Position numbers and translations under genes: made by a program. A DNA stretch of 64,000 nt, from positions 1 to 64,000 of the forward strand of contig CACXPG010000001.1 of the NCBI GenBank assembly GCA_902769525.1, read 5' to 3'. Below are positions 32,214-41,891 of this stretch, piece after piece (the first letter of the stretch is position 1; the number at the start of each line of letters is the position of its first letter). The notes under the pieces are model-generated. The model was not told where the DNA came from. It saw only the letters and a program-made list of their open reading frames with translations, and searched no databases. Origin of the DNA: an uncultured Bacteroidia bacterium (GTDB taxonomy: Bacteria; Bacteroidota; Bacteroidia; Bacteroidales; UBA932).

Positions 32214-32369
32214 TTAGAATTCGATCGGATCTTCGTCATCTTCTTCCCAGTCATCTATATTGCCGTCTTTACTGGCACAGATGACACCCTCGGATTCAAG
32301 ATTGATGAACCCGATCTCGGGAGTTTGATATAACTCCTTGATTTCTTGGACTTTAATTAGTTGTTTCAT
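32214..32369 (-). CDS. micro-ORF upstream of lipoprotein gene (YxxP / NLE family, 51 aa)
   Basis: 51 codons, starting MKQLIKVQEIKELYQTPEIG, then FINLESEGVICAS, and ending with a very acidic tail (DDWEEDDEDPIEF). Third member of the family at 11818-11979 and 29693-29833; the YxxP, NLE, terminal-Ser patch and acidic Trp tail are all kept. It carries a single Cys. Its stop lies 12 bp before the lipoprotein start, so coupled expression is likely. Confidence 0.6.
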   Translation of the reverse strand: MKQLIKVQEIKELYQTPEIGFINLESEGVICASKDGNIDDWEEDDEDPIEF

Positions 32370-32429
32370 AATATGTGTGGTTTGTATAATATTCTGCCTA
32401 GCCCTGATGGCAACACCATACTAAGCTTT

Positions 32430-32437
32430 CAAATATA
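32430..32437 (-). promoter_or_regulatory. putative -7 box (TATATTTG) for the third micro-ORF operon
   Basis: Minus-strand TATATTTG about 60 bp upstream of the micro-ORF. The rest of the 180-bp intergenic region (32370-32551) shows no further feature I can support. Confidence 0.45.
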
Positions 32438-32551
32438 CGAAATAAAAGAACAATGTCCGAGTTTTTCCGAAAGAAAAAAGGAAATGTCCTTCCCGTACGG
32501 CAGAACCCGGGATAAAAGAAACAGCAATGAAACAAAACCGGAAAACGGAGA

Positions 32552-33049
32552 CTAGAAACAGTACACGACAATGTAGTACATCATGAAGCCGCAGGCTATG
32601 AGCTTAAGAAGAGTGCCGCAAACAAATCCGGCAAACGCTCCCAGGGCGGGAACTATGCTCTGGCCGGCCTTCTTGCCCGAAAATGCGGCCTCGCAGATAA
32701 AAGCTCCGAGCATAGGACCTATGACTATTCCTAGCGGGGCGAAGAATAATCCGACCAGCACACCCGCCAAAGCACCTCTGGAAGCGTATTTGCTCCCCCC
32801 GGTAGCCTTGGTCAGGTAAGAAGGGACAATGTAGTCCAGAACCGTAACAACAGCCATTATCACGAGCCAGATTACCAGAAGACGAGTGCTCATCGTATCG
32901 CCTGCCGAGTCTGTGCCCTTGCCCCAGAAGTAGAGCACCATCATTCCCAGCCAGGATATAGGAGGTCCGGGAATAACGGGGAGAACACATCCGATGATGC
33001 CGATCAGTCCCCAAAAAATCGCGAGCGCTATGATGAAGTATGACAGCAT
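32552..33049 (-). CDS. DUF456 family membrane protein
   Basis: 165 residues, about four membrane helices. The family pattern is clear: IIGCVLPVIPGPPISWLGMM, then YIVPSYLTKATGGSKYASRGALAG and a Gly-rich helix (PLGIVIGPMLGAFICE). Function unknown in the literature I know; inner membrane. It lies 16 bp downstream of the 33066 gene and is the last member of the long minus-strand run that begins at 41856. Confidence 0.85.
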   Translation of the reverse strand: MLSYFIIALAIFWGLIGIIGCVLPVIPGPPISWLGMMVLYFWGKGTDSAGDTMSTRLLVIWLVIMAVVTVLDYIVPSYLTKATGGSKYASRGALAGVLVGLFFAPLGIVIGPMLGAFICEAAFSGKKAGQSIVPALGAFAGFVCGTLLKLIACGFMMYYIVVYCF

Positions 33050-33065
33050 CTTTGTAAATATCGGT

Positions 33066-33956
33066 CTAGTCTCTGCCTTTGTAAGGATAGTCCTTGAGGT
33101 TTATGTTGCACCAGGCATCGATGAGTTCGTTGTCCTTGCTCTTTAGGGCCTTCTTGTAGAGGTCGCGGAGAACTTTCATGTAACTCAGGGAACGCCCTTC
33201 ACGGAACGAGCTGGTTCCGACATCTTCCTGCCCGCCCCATGCATAGTACATCTCGCGGGTGGTGGAGCATATTCTTGCAAATGTTCCGGTGTAGGACTTC
33301 AGGTCGGCGTCGGTCAGGTCTAGATAAAACTGGAGCTGCTCCTCAGTGCACTCGGCCAGCTGCTCGTCTCCGGCTTTCATCTTGGGATCTGCCACATATA
33401 CTGTTATGCCGTCCTTGAACACATACGGCTCGTAGTACCCGGCAGTGTACATATCCTCGTAGACCACTCCCCTGACGGCAAACTGGGCGCCGCTCTGCCA
33501 GCGTATGAAACGGGTCAGGGTGTTGGTGTAGACATAGTCGAGGCTGTGGACTGTCTTCCAGCAGGCGGAAATCACCCAATAGGCAAGCTGCTCGGCTGTA
33601 GGCATCAGAAGATATACCCTTCCCTTCTTTGGCTTGCCGGTCTTGATGTCCTTTCCGGTGTAGTAAATGTATTCCTCGACAGGGAATCCTTCCCAGCCAG
33701 GAACGTCATAGTGGGTGGCTACATACTCGCCTTTCATATAGGCGGCCTTGAGAACCTTCTCGCACCTGGACACAAGAGTCTGGAGGCTGTCCTTAACATA
33801 CTGCTTTACTGCCTTGTCCCTGAACGGGTTCATCTTGCGGAGTTTTTCAACCTTCTCCCCGTTTGTGGCAAGAAGGTCCTTGCTCTGGGCCTTTGCCGAG
33901 CCTGACAGGCCACAAAGCATAAACGCAAGAATGATGATGGCTGATATCCGTTTCAT
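33066..33956 (-). CDS. secreted hypothetical protein
   Basis: 296 residues with a signal peptide (MKRISAIIILAFMLCGLSGSAKAQ, cleaved after AKAQ). The mature part is mixed alpha/beta with many aromatic residues (YIYYTGKDI, YYEPYVFKDGITVYVADPK, TTREMYYAWGG). I do not recognise the family. Its start codon directly abuts the stop of the OstA-like gene, so it is translationally coupled to the outer-membrane assembly operon; a periplasmic role there is a reasonable guess only. Confidence 0.6.
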   Translation of the reverse strand: MKRISAIIILAFMLCGLSGSAKAQSKDLLATNGEKVEKLRKMNPFRDKAVKQYVKDSLQTLVSRCEKVLKAAYMKGEYVATHYDVPGWEGFPVEEYIYYTGKDIKTGKPKKGRVYLLMPTAEQLAYWVISACWKTVHSLDYVYTNTLTRFIRWQSGAQFAVRGVVYEDMYTAGYYEPYVFKDGITVYVADPKMKAGDEQLAECTEEQLQFYLDLTDADLKSYTGTFARICSTTREMYYAWGGQEDVGTSSFREGRSLSYMKVLRDLYKKALKSKDNELIDAWCNINLKDYPYKGRD

Positions 33957-36236
33957 TTATTTTTTCTCAATTTCTTTCTTGTTGTAGATCATCACAGGAC
34001 CGTCTTCCCTCTTTTCGGCTTCCTGCTGTATCCTCACCTCCTCATCCAGGTCGCTTAGACGCTTTGCCTCGGCGTCACGGGCCTGTTTCTGCCGCTGTCT
34101 TTCAAGTTCAGCCTGGTCTTCTTCCCTGATCTTGGCGGTGACGCTTCGGGCGATTTCCATAATCTGGTCATAAGACTTAGGGAAGAAATCCCTGGTCTGG
34201 AAATAGTGCGGGAAGGTTTTCTTGCGCAAGAATCCGCGGTTTGACGGCCTTACCTTCCTGGTGGTGAGCTCGTTCCTGGTATGAGGCATCTCGTCTCCCC
34301 TCCACTTGAAGTCCCTCAGGCGCATCTTGTCCACCGGAAGCCCGTAGGTCGGATGGACATCGCTCTTTATATCCTGGATGTACCTTACTCTCTCTATGGT
34401 CTGGTTCGCGATTTTGGCAGTCAGAAGCTTGCACTCCTTCTGGTTCATCAGGGTGACTGTGCTGTCTCTCTCTGCCAGGAATATCATAGCCTGCACCCCT
34501 CCCAAAGCGTCGAAACGGTAAACATCGTTGTCCTTGAAGTATGCCACCATCTCCGTGCTCTTGATCTGGTGGAAATGGAGGGAGTCCTCCCGGCTTATGA
34601 TGAAGGCGTTCTCTATGAGGTTAGCCTTGTAGATGGCGTTGTTGCGGACAGAAAGCTGGATGCTGTCGGCGGTGAACTGGTTTTTCTCCTCGTTCCACAG
34701 GGCCGGGTTCTTGTAGAAACGTGCAATGCTGTCCAGAGTGGTGTATATCAGAGAATCGCAAACGCCCCTGAGGTCGCTGCGGAAGAGTTTCACCTTATGG
34801 TAAACGCTCATGAAGGTCACGGCCGATGTATCCGGCGGAGCGGCGAGGGAGTCGGCACTCACAGAAAGAGAGTCGCGGAGAACAGAATCTCTGCTCACAA
34901 ATGCGCTGTCTGGAGTCTGCGCTTCCAGCTTATTCATGTCAGGCTTCTGGTTTCCGGAGATCTCCATGCGAGGCGGGCCGTCATTCACGGTCTGCTGATC
35001 TGGAATCTGCTCTTCAGATTTTTTGCTCTTTAGGGATGGAGGCGGAGGCGGCAGTTTTCCGGCATTTTCCTTGTTTCGGCGATAGGCTGCCAGAAATTCC
35101 CTGTTCTGGCGGTCTATCTCGACCATAGGGTCAAGGTCCGCCAGTTCCCTGCGTTTTTTGGCAGACAGGACCTCTGCGGAATCCACCTGGTTCATAGGAA
35201 CCTGCCACATCTTCAGGGTGTCTCCTCCAAGGAACAGGGTGTCCCGCTTGTAAATCGGGCGGTTGGTCAGGGAATCCACTCCGGTCTTCTCCTCGGAATA
35301 CATTCCAGCAACGGCGTTGTCCGTCATATAGACAAGCATCGGTCTCTGGACATAGACGCCCTTGTCGCCCATTATTATGGCGGACTGCGCCTGGTCTCTG
35401 ACCTGGACATTGTCGTAAAGCTCGGCATTGCCCGTCTCGCGGTGATAGTCTATCCATCCGGCCCAGAGTTCCTGGTCTTTGGTGGCTATGTAGTTGTCTG
35501 TCTTGAGCACAAGAATCTTCTTCCGGACCCCGTATTCCGCATTGTTGGAAAAGAGAGTGTCGCGCCCCTTCCAGGCGGTGGTGTTCTCGCCGAAAATCGC
35601 AACTTCCTGGTTGGAGTGGTATTCAGCCATCTCAGAAGCCACAAAGATGGAGTCTGAATACATGCAGACATCGTCGTTGAACATAAACATCTTCTCGGAC
35701 ACGTCGTAAATGCCCTCCAGGCCTTCCACAATGTCACCCTTGGCCGAGCGCATGGCGCCGCCGTTATAGAAGGTGGCTACGCTGTCCGCTGTGTTATAGT
35801 CCAGAAACTGGGTTTTCAGCTGGTCTCCTTTCTTGTTGTAGAGCTTGACTTCCGTGCCGCGGAACTGGACCAGGTTCTCGTCTGCCAGATATGTGGCAAA
35901 CTCGCTTTCCAGATGAGTGTCCTGCTGAATTATCTGAACGTGACCCATCGCGTCTATCACGTTGGAATTCACGTCCCAGGCTGCACTGTCGCACAGAAGA
36001 TAGGCATTGTTGTGCATAAAGCGGGCGGGACCGTGCACCACCCTGAAAGGAGCTCCGTTGATTTCCGTGAGCTGAATTGCCTTGGCCGAAATCAGTCTGA
36101 CCAGACTGTCCTTGTCCTGGGATAAATCCTGAGAATAGCCCTTGAAAGAAACCGCCGACAACACAAGCAGAGCCAGACAGAGGAGCGCTCCCCTGAATCT
36201 TACGCTCAGTTGCTGTATTGTTGTCCAGAAAGGCAT
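33957..36236 (-). CDS. OstA/LptA-like periplasmic protein (OstA_2 family)
   Basis: 759 residues. A basic N-terminus and hydrophobic segment (residues 16-35) form a signal peptide or anchor ending near GYSQ. Residues of about 45-300 are the OstA-like beta-jellyroll (ARFMHNNAYLLCDSAAWD, then repeated strands such as LVQFRGTEVKLYNKKGDQL), the fold used by LptA to carry lipopolysaccharide across the periplasm. A Pro-rich low-complexity linker (about 385-440, PPPPPSLKSKK) precedes a second jellyroll-like block (about 480-640). The C-terminus is a charged coiled-coil-like tail rich in Glu, Arg and Gln. It lies 18 bp downstream of the SurA-like gene; both serve outer-membrane assembly. Confidence 0.8.
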   Translation of the reverse strand: MPFWTTIQQLSVRFRGALLCLALLVLSAVSFKGYSQDLSQDKDSLVRLISAKAIQLTEINGAPFRVVHGPARFMHNNAYLLCDSAAWDVNSNVIDAMGHVQIIQQDTHLESEFATYLADENLVQFRGTEVKLYNKKGDQLKTQFLDYNTADSVATFYNGGAMRSAKGDIVEGLEGIYDVSEKMFMFNDDVCMYSDSIFVASEMAEYHSNQEVAIFGENTTAWKGRDTLFSNNAEYGVRKKILVLKTDNYIATKDQELWAGWIDYHRETGNAELYDNVQVRDQAQSAIIMGDKGVYVQRPMLVYMTDNAVAGMYSEEKTGVDSLTNRPIYKRDTLFLGGDTLKMWQVPMNQVDSAEVLSAKKRRELADLDPMVEIDRQNREFLAAYRRNKENAGKLPPPPPSLKSKKSEEQIPDQQTVNDGPPRMEISGNQKPDMNKLEAQTPDSAFVSRDSVLRDSLSVSADSLAAPPDTSAVTFMSVYHKVKLFRSDLRGVCDSLIYTTLDSIARFYKNPALWNEEKNQFTADSIQLSVRNNAIYKANLIENAFIISREDSLHFHQIKSTEMVAYFKDNDVYRFDALGGVQAMIFLAERDSTVTLMNQKECKLLTAKIANQTIERVRYIQDIKSDVHPTYGLPVDKMRLRDFKWRGDEMPHTRNELTTRKVRPSNRGFLRKKTFPHYFQTRDFFPKSYDQIMEIARSVTAKIREEDQAELERQRQKQARDAEAKRLSDLDEEVRIQQEAEKREDGPVMIYNKKEIEKK

Positions 36237-36254
36237 TGCTGCAGATTTTACCCG

Positions 36255-37646
36255 CTATTTCTTTTCCGCGTCTTTCTTCACCCAGCCGTCCATCTCGAAC
36301 TGGCAGTCTCTGAACATCTCGTCTATACGGATGAATGTCGTCTTCTGCTTTTCCTGGATGAACTTTTTAATAGCCTCCTGCTGCTTGAGGCTCTGGGCGA
36401 AATTCTGTATCGCGATAAAGTCGCGGTCGATATCCGCCGTATGGGACGGGATAATTTCCTCGAGCTTGAGTATCTTGAAGATGATCTGTCCGTGGCCCTC
36501 GTTGTCCTGGCTTTCGAACGGTACGGAGATTTCACCGACTTTCATGTCCTTGAGATAGGCATAGTCTGAAGGCTTGAGCATATCCTTCTCAAAGTATGTG
36601 CTGCCTGTGTTTTCATCCACCATTATTCCACCGTTCAGGTATGACTTAGGGTCCTGGGAATACATCAAGGCGGCCTTGTCAAAGGTCAGGCTGTCGGACA
36701 GGATGGCTGTACGGATGCTGTCAAGTCGAGTGATGCACTTCTGCTTGTCGTCATAGCTGTACTTTGGCTTGAGGAGCAGGTGGCGGGCGTTGAACATATC
36801 TCCTTTCTTCTCTATCATCTGGATCAGGTGGAAACCGTCCGGAGTCTCTACAATCTGCGATATCTGGCCCTCCTTAAGGCTGACTGCGGCATCGGAGAAG
36901 GCTGGCCAGAACATGGCTTTAGGAGCCATTCCAAGCTCGCCGCCTCTGATAGCAGACTCCTTGTCGTCGGAATAGAGGGCGGCCAGAGAAGAGAACCTCT
37001 CGCCGTTAATCACTCTCTGGCGGAATTCCAGAAGTTTCTCCTTCACCGCCATGACAGCGTCTTCCTTGTCAGGATAAAGCACGATGTGCCTCATCTTGTA
37101 CTGGGTGGAGATTGCAGGAAGCGAGTCCTTGTCAACCTTCTTGTAGAAGCGGCGCACCTCGCTTGGAGTGAGGTTAGGCACTTCGCTGACTATCTGCCTC
37201 TGTTCCTGCTGAATAAGATTCTGCTCGCCCAGTATGGCTCTCCAGTCTTCCTTCAGCCTGAAAAGCGGCTTGCGGAAATACTCCTCTACCTGAGCCTCTC
37301 CGCCCAGACGGTAAAGGATGTTGTCAACCCTTTCCTGAAGCTGGGCTTCTACCATATCAGAACTTATGACAAGGCTGTCCATCTTGGCCTGGTTCAGAAA
37401 CATCTTCTGCTGGAGAGTCTGCTCCAGAACCAGACAGCGCATCTTCTTGTCTTCAGCGGGAGCCGATCCGTTTGCAAGCATCAGCTGGACCTGCTCTTCT
37501 ATCTGAGAAAGCAGAATGGACTCGTTGCCTATAAGAGCCACTGTCTTGTCTATCAATCCGTTGTTATAAATCTGAGCCCTCGCCCCGGAGGCCGATGCCA
37601 GAATAATCAAAACTGCAATGACTGCAGAAATCTTTCTTAGGAACAT
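36255..37646 (-). CDS. SurA-like periplasmic peptidyl-prolyl isomerase / chaperone
   Basis: 463 residues with a signal peptide (MFLRKISAVIAVLIILASASGARAQ). A SurA-type N-terminal chaperone region (NNGLIDKTVALIGNESILLSQIEEQV) is followed by two parvulin (PpiC) domains, at about 175-280 (YKMRHIVLYP, GGELGMAPKAMF, ETPDGFHLIQM) and about 285-400 (NARHLLLKPKY, GGIMVDENTGSTYFEKDML, GHGQIIFKILKLEE). The protein escorts outer-membrane proteins through the periplasm. The downstream OstA-like gene supports an envelope-assembly operon. A surA symbol is avoided because Bacteroidales carry several such paralogues. Confidence 0.88.
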   Translation of the reverse strand: MFLRKISAVIAVLIILASASGARAQIYNNGLIDKTVALIGNESILLSQIEEQVQLMLANGSAPAEDKKMRCLVLEQTLQQKMFLNQAKMDSLVISSDMVEAQLQERVDNILYRLGGEAQVEEYFRKPLFRLKEDWRAILGEQNLIQQEQRQIVSEVPNLTPSEVRRFYKKVDKDSLPAISTQYKMRHIVLYPDKEDAVMAVKEKLLEFRQRVINGERFSSLAALYSDDKESAIRGGELGMAPKAMFWPAFSDAAVSLKEGQISQIVETPDGFHLIQMIEKKGDMFNARHLLLKPKYSYDDKQKCITRLDSIRTAILSDSLTFDKAALMYSQDPKSYLNGGIMVDENTGSTYFEKDMLKPSDYAYLKDMKVGEISVPFESQDNEGHGQIIFKILKLEEIIPSHTADIDRDFIAIQNFAQSLKQQEAIKKFIQEKQKTTFIRIDEMFRDCQFEMDGWVKKDAEKK

Positions 37647-37713
37647 CTATAATCTGTTTTTATCTTTCTAAAAAGCGTTATCCGCCTGTTTGTCTGTCTT
37701 TTCCTGGTCGCGA

Positions 37714-39204
37714 TTAAAGTCCGCGGCTGTAGTTAGGAGCCTCACGGGTGATGGTAACGTCGTGAGGATGGTTCTCTCTCACTCCGGCAGAGGTGATGCG
37801 CACGAACTTGGCGCCGCGCAGAGCCTCTATGTCCTTTGCTCCGCAGTAGCCCATTCCAGCTCTCAGTCCGCCTGCCAGCTGGTAGATTACCTCGTTGAGC
37901 TGACCCTTGAACGGAACCTGTGCCACAATACCTTCCGGAACAAGTTTCTTCACGTCGTCTTCCATATCCTGGAAGTAGCGGTCCTTGCTGCCCTGCTGCA
38001 TGGCTTCCAGAGAACCCATACCGCGGTAAGACTTGAACTTCCTTCCGTTGAGGATGATGGTCTCGCCTGGAGATTCCTCTACGCCTGCAAACAAAGACCC
38101 TGCCATTATTGTGCTCGCGCCGGCTGCAAGAGCCTTTACGATATCTCCAGAGTAACGGATTCCTCCGTCAGCGATTACAGGAATGCCTGTTCCCTTGAGA
38201 GCGTTGGCCGCCAGCATCACGGCTGTGAGCTGTGGCACGCCCACTCCGGCAACCACTCTGGTTGTGCAGATGGAACCTGGTCCTATACCCACCTTGACAG
38301 CGTCCACGCCACACTCGGCAAGTGCCAGCGCACCTTCTGCCGTTGCCACGTTTCCGGCTACTATCTGGAGTTTAGGGAATGCCTTGCGCACAATCTTGAT
38401 TGTCTTCAGGACTCCTTCAGAATGGCCGTGGGCGGTATCTATGACAACCGCATCCACTCCTGCATCGGTGAGCATCTCCACTCTGTCTGCCACGTCAGCC
38501 GTAACTCCCACTGCCGCAGCTGTCATAAGCCTTCCCATAGAGTCCTTGCTGGCGCTCGGGTTATCCTTGATCTGGGTGATGTCCTTGTAGGTGATCAGGC
38601 CTATGAGCTCGCCCTGCTTGTTTATCACCGGAAGCTTTTCGATCCTGTACTTTTGCAGCAGGCGTGTAGCCTCGGCAAGATCCGTGCGTGTTGTGGTTAT
38701 CAGGTTCTCGCTGGTCATCACCTTGCGGATAGGAGTCTTCTTGTTGGAAACAAATCTCAAGTCTCTGTTTGTCACGATTCCGATGAGCTTCTTGTCAGAG
38801 TCTACCACCGGTATGCCGCCGATATGGTTCTCGGCCATCAGCCTCAGCGCATCGGCTACCATAGCGTCCGGAGAAATGGTTATAGGGTCGAAGATCATTC
38901 CATTCTCGGCTCTCTTCACCCTGCGGACCTGGTCTGCCTGGACCTCGATAGGCATATTCTTGTGGATCACGCCAATACCGCCTTCCCTGGCAATGGCGAT
39001 TGCCATCCTGTAGTCGGTAACGGTATCCATCGCTGAAGAAACAATAGGAACCTGGAGAGTAATCTCGCGGGTGAACTTTGAAGCTATGTTCACTTCCCTC
39101 GGAAGAACATTGGAGCGGGCAGGAACAAGAAGTACATCATCAAATGTCAGACCTTCCATAATTATCTGGTCTGCAAAGTCGCATTTGTTTACTTTCTGTG
39201 GCAT
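37714..39204 (-). CDS. guaB: inosine-5'-monophosphate dehydrogenase
   Basis: Converts IMP to XMP with NAD, the committed step to GMP; cytosolic tetramer. The 496 residues show the barrel N-terminus ([17 protein letters not shown]), tandem CBS domains at about 100-215, the nucleophile loop [11 protein letters not shown] with Cys313, [17 protein letters not shown], and the flap [14 protein letters not shown]. It lies 67 bp upstream of the SurA-like gene on the same strand. Every expected landmark is present. Confidence 0.97.
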   Translation of the reverse strand: MPQKVNKCDFADQIIMEGLTFDDVLLVPARSNVLPREVNIASKFTREITLQVPIVSSAMDTVTDYRMAIAIAREGGIGVIHKNMPIEVQADQVRRVKRAENGMIFDPITISPDAMVADALRLMAENHIGGIPVVDSDKKLIGIVTNRDLRFVSNKKTPIRKVMTSENLITTTRTDLAEATRLLQKYRIEKLPVINKQGELIGLITYKDITQIKDNPSASKDSMGRLMTAAAVGVTADVADRVEMLTDAGVDAVVIDTAHGHSEGVLKTIKIVRKAFPKLQIVAGNVATAEGALALAECGVDAVKVGIGPGSICTTRVVAGVGVPQLTAVMLAANALKGTGIPVIADGGIRYSGDIVKALAAGASTIMAGSLFAGVEESPGETIILNGRKFKSYRGMGSLEAMQQGSKDRYFQDMEDDVKKLVPEGIVAQVPFKGQLNEVIYQLAGGLRAGMGYCGAKDIEALRGAKFVRITSAGVRENHPHDVTITREAPNYSRGL

Positions 39205-39311
39205 GACGAGAGTATTTTATTCCAACAAACAATAATTTGGCGAATATACTCATTTCTGCCCAAATGCCCAAATTCAACTTTCAGTTGAAACTTAAAACCC
39301 GAGGTAAAATG

Positions 39312-40208
39312 TCAGCCCATGCGTTTGCGGAGCATGGCCAGAAGTTCCTGGTAACGGACAAGGCCCCAGCTCTTCTGGAGCGGAGAAAGGAATCGCGGAG
39401 GAACCTCACCAGCAAAGCGGTCTATGTAAATGTCAGGCCTGAGACGGCCTATGAAATCTGCCATGAAATCCAGATACTCTTCCAGCGTGAACTCGTGGAA
39501 ATCTTCCCTGTGCTCGGCAAACTCCTTCTCCATCCTGGTGCCGCGGATGATCTGCAGCTGATGGAACTTGACTGCCGTCACGGGCAGGGTGTTGATAATC
39601 TGAGCCTCTTCTTTCATCATGCTCAGCGATTCTCCCGGGAGTCCGAATATGAAGTGAGCGCACTGCGTCAGCCCTCTTCTGGCCGTCTCCTCCACCGCCT
39701 TGACCGCGCACTCGAAGTCATGTCCGCGGCCTATTCTCTCCAGAGTCTTGTTGTAGCAGCTCTCGATCCCGTATTCAACAATCACGATTTTTCCCGAATC
39801 CTGGATGCCCTGCAGAAGATCCAGCTTTTCGGAATCCACGCAGTCCGGGCGGGTTCCTACAACTATCCCTTCGATCAGAGGATGAGAAAGCGCCGTGGCA
39901 TACAGCTCCCGAAGTTTTTCCACCGGAGCATAGGTGTTGCTATATGGCTGGAAATACGCAATGTACCTCTGAGCGTGCCTGTAACGCACCGTATGAAACT
40001 CAATGCCCTCGTCTATCTGCCGGTGGATGGGTTTATCCGGAGTGCAGTAGTTCGGATGAAAGGCATCGTTGAGGCAGAAAGAACATCCCCCCACTCCCTT
40101 TGTCCCGTCCCGGTTCGGGCAGGTAAAGCCCGCATCCACGACCACTTTCTGCAGCCGCGCCCCGTACTTCTTACGGAAATAGTCCACAAACGAATTCAAC
40201 TCTGCCAT
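39312..40208 (-). CDS. TIGR01212-type radical SAM protein (YhcC-like)
   Basis: 298 residues. The N-terminal cluster motif is CPNRDGTKGVGGCSFC (Cys, 11 residues, Cys, two residues, Cys), typical of the YhcC/TIGR01212 group and of the Elp3-like radical SAM family. Further motifs are GTRPDCVDSEKLDLL and FGLPGESLSMM. YhcC-group proteins have been linked to tRNA or redox functions without a settled reaction, so none is assigned. No signal peptide. Co-directional with the phosphoesterase 15 bp upstream. Confidence 0.85.
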   Translation of the reverse strand: MAELNSFVDYFRKKYGARLQKVVVDAGFTCPNRDGTKGVGGCSFCLNDAFHPNYCTPDKPIHRQIDEGIEFHTVRYRHAQRYIAYFQPYSNTYAPVEKLRELYATALSHPLIEGIVVGTRPDCVDSEKLDLLQGIQDSGKIVIVEYGIESCYNKTLERIGRGHDFECAVKAVEETARRGLTQCAHFIFGLPGESLSMMKEEAQIINTLPVTAVKFHQLQIIRGTRMEKEFAEHREDFHEFTLEEYLDFMADFIGRLRPDIYIDRFAGEVPPRFLSPLQKSWGLVRYQELLAMLRKRMG

Positions 40209-40223
40209 CGCTGATCAACAGAC

Positions 40224-41033
40224 TCAAGGAGTCGGAATAAAGCGGCAGTCTATGCCGTCTTTTGAAACCTTAATGACTTCATAGCCGGAATAACCGCGGT
40301 CCAGGGGCATTCCAACCGGTCCCGCAGTCACGAAGCGGATTCCTTCAACTGTCGTGTCATAGTCCATGTGAGTATGCCCGGCGAAGACCGCATCCACACC
40401 GTACTTCTTGAAAAGGGCTATATACTTTTCCCTGGAACCGGATGGCCCCTTGTGGAAGTTGAAGTAATCGTTTTCCTCATCGACGCTTTCCCGGATCACA
40501 GGGCAATGCAGGAAGACGAAGACATATTTGTAGCGGCGGGCTTTCCGGAGCTCCCATTCCAGCCACCTGAACTGTTCTTCCTCAGCCTTTTCCTGCCCGT
40601 CCTTGATGCAGTTGGAGTCAAATCCGATGAAAGCGCAGCCGCCCAGACGGAAGGAGAACCGTTCATAGCCCCTCTGCTGAAGGTAGCGGGAGTGGTTTTC
40701 CGGAGTCCACGGGCGGATGTCGTGATTGCCCGGAATCTCATACACCGGAACTTTTATCTTGGCACGGTTGGCTCTGTAGATTGAATCCTGGCACGTGTCA
40801 TAGGCATCATTGATGAGGTCTCCGGTAATGACCACGCACTTGGGATTCAAGATATTGACAGCCTCAGCCGCTCTGTTGAAAAGTGAGTCGGACTTCACAA
40901 AGCCGGGAGTGGTGTCCCTGAAGCCGATCTGCGGGTCGGTCATCTGGACGAAAGTGAACTCCGAGAACCTAGGGCTGCACGACGCCAGAAGGCAAAGTGC
41001 CATGAACAAGCTGAGGACTGTATGCTTTCTCAT
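40224..41033 (-). CDS. calcineurin-like metallophosphoesterase lipoprotein
   Basis: 269 residues. The leader MRKHTVLSLFMALCLLASCSP carries a lipobox Cys. Metallophosphoesterase motifs are all present: QMTDPQIG (first Asp ligand), VITGDLINDA (GD motif), IPGNHDIRP (GNHD), and the C-terminal FAGHTHMDY (GHxH). This resembles the CpdA/PhoD-like group acting on phosphodiesters or phosphomonoesters; the substrate is unknown. Exported and lipid-anchored. It lies 7 bp after the lipoprotein gene at 41041, in one operon. Confidence 0.85.
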   Translation of the reverse strand: MRKHTVLSLFMALCLLASCSPRFSEFTFVQMTDPQIGFRDTTPGFVKSDSLFNRAAEAVNILNPKCVVITGDLINDAYDTCQDSIYRANRAKIKVPVYEIPGNHDIRPWTPENHSRYLQQRGYERFSFRLGGCAFIGFDSNCIKDGQEKAEEEQFRWLEWELRKARRYKYVFVFLHCPVIRESVDEENDYFNFHKGPSGSREKYIALFKKYGVDAVFAGHTHMDYDTTVEGIRFVTAGPVGMPLDRGYSGYEVIKVSKDGIDCRFIPTP

Positions 41034-41040
41034 ACGAGAA

Positions 41041-41856
41041 TTATTTGACTCTATAGTAGAGAGTGCCGTTCACATAGAGGGCGTCCTTATCTCCGATGTA
41101 TGCAACGGAATAGCTCACAGGAATGTCCACAGTCCTTTCCAGCGGAACCAGAAGATTTCCGTTTTCGTCATAAGCGGATTTCTTGTAGTCCCAGTCGGCT
41201 TTTATATACCATCCGTTCTCAATGGTTCCGGAATATACAGGGTTTGCTGCATCCTCTTCATATTGGTAGAGCTTGATGATATCTCCCTTGGTTTCCAGCG
41301 GCTCTTCAAACAGCCCGTCAGTGAAATGGACACTGATTACATAGCAGCTGTCATACTTTTTCAGGAGCTCCTCGGGGGCTGGTTCAAATTCCCATTTCTC
41401 ATGATTCATTATGTATAAAGGCTGGCCGTTTCTGTTTGATTTGAATATGGTGGCCAAATTGCCGTCTTTGTCTTTGAAAATAATACGGTCCCCCACGAGT
41501 TCCGTTGTCAGCTGGTTCTGGTTGTAGACCACCTTTTCGGCCTTGGACTTAGGGAAGATGAATGCGCCATAAACGTTGCCGTCTTCGGCTTCTTCCGGCT
41601 CAAATTTGTAGTTGTCCGCATCGTAGTCAAGGATAGAGATGAATTCGTTATTGTCATCGCAGATAAGATCTCCTTTCTCAAAATGGTAGCTGCTGGTTAC
41701 ATCGCTGAAATCTTCAGTGGCATAGTAGGCGGTCAATGTTCCGGCTGAAGGAGTGTTTACCGAAGCCGGCTGTGCCTGATTCCGGGTGTTGGACTTGCAG
41801 CAAACGGACAATGCCGCAACCGCAAAAATCGCCGAGAGGGAAAGTATTCTTTTCAT
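41041..41856 (-). CDS. hypothetical lipoprotein
   Basis: 271 residues, with signal MKRILSLSAIFAVAALSVCC and a lipobox Cys, then a Ser/Thr/Gln/Pro linker. The mature part is an acidic beta-rich domain (YATEDFSDVTSSYHFEKGD; VPLERTVDIPVSYSVAYIGDKDALYV). I do not recognise a family. It leads the operon with the phosphoesterase and diverges from the NlpC/P60 gene, whose start is 65 bp away. The 65-bp gap also contains minus-strand TAACTTTG at 41875-41882, a likely -7 box for this gene. Confidence 0.6.
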   Translation of the reverse strand: MKRILSLSAIFAVAALSVCCKSNTRNQAQPASVNTPSAGTLTAYYATEDFSDVTSSYHFEKGDLICDDNNEFISILDYDADNYKFEPEEAEDGNVYGAFIFPKSKAEKVVYNQNQLTTELVGDRIIFKDKDGNLATIFKSNRNGQPLYIMNHEKWEFEPAPEELLKKYDSCYVISVHFTDGLFEEPLETKGDIIKLYQYEEDAANPVYSGTIENGWYIKADWDYKKSAYDENGNLLVPLERTVDIPVSYSVAYIGDKDALYVNGTLYYRVK

Positions 41857-41891
41857 AGTGTATATGTGTTTTTACAAAGTTATAAAATTTG

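Noticed and set aside
37690-39036. A 448-codon open frame antisense to guaB
   Set aside because: It mirrors guaB codon by codon, has His/Cys/Ser-rich composition typical of antisense frames, no start signal, and guaB is complete and certain.
39312-40208. The radical SAM gene as a maturase for the YxxP micro-ORFs
   Set aside because: It has the YhcC/TIGR01212 cysteine pattern, lacks SPASM or peptide-recognition features, and lies 7 kb away among housekeeping genes.
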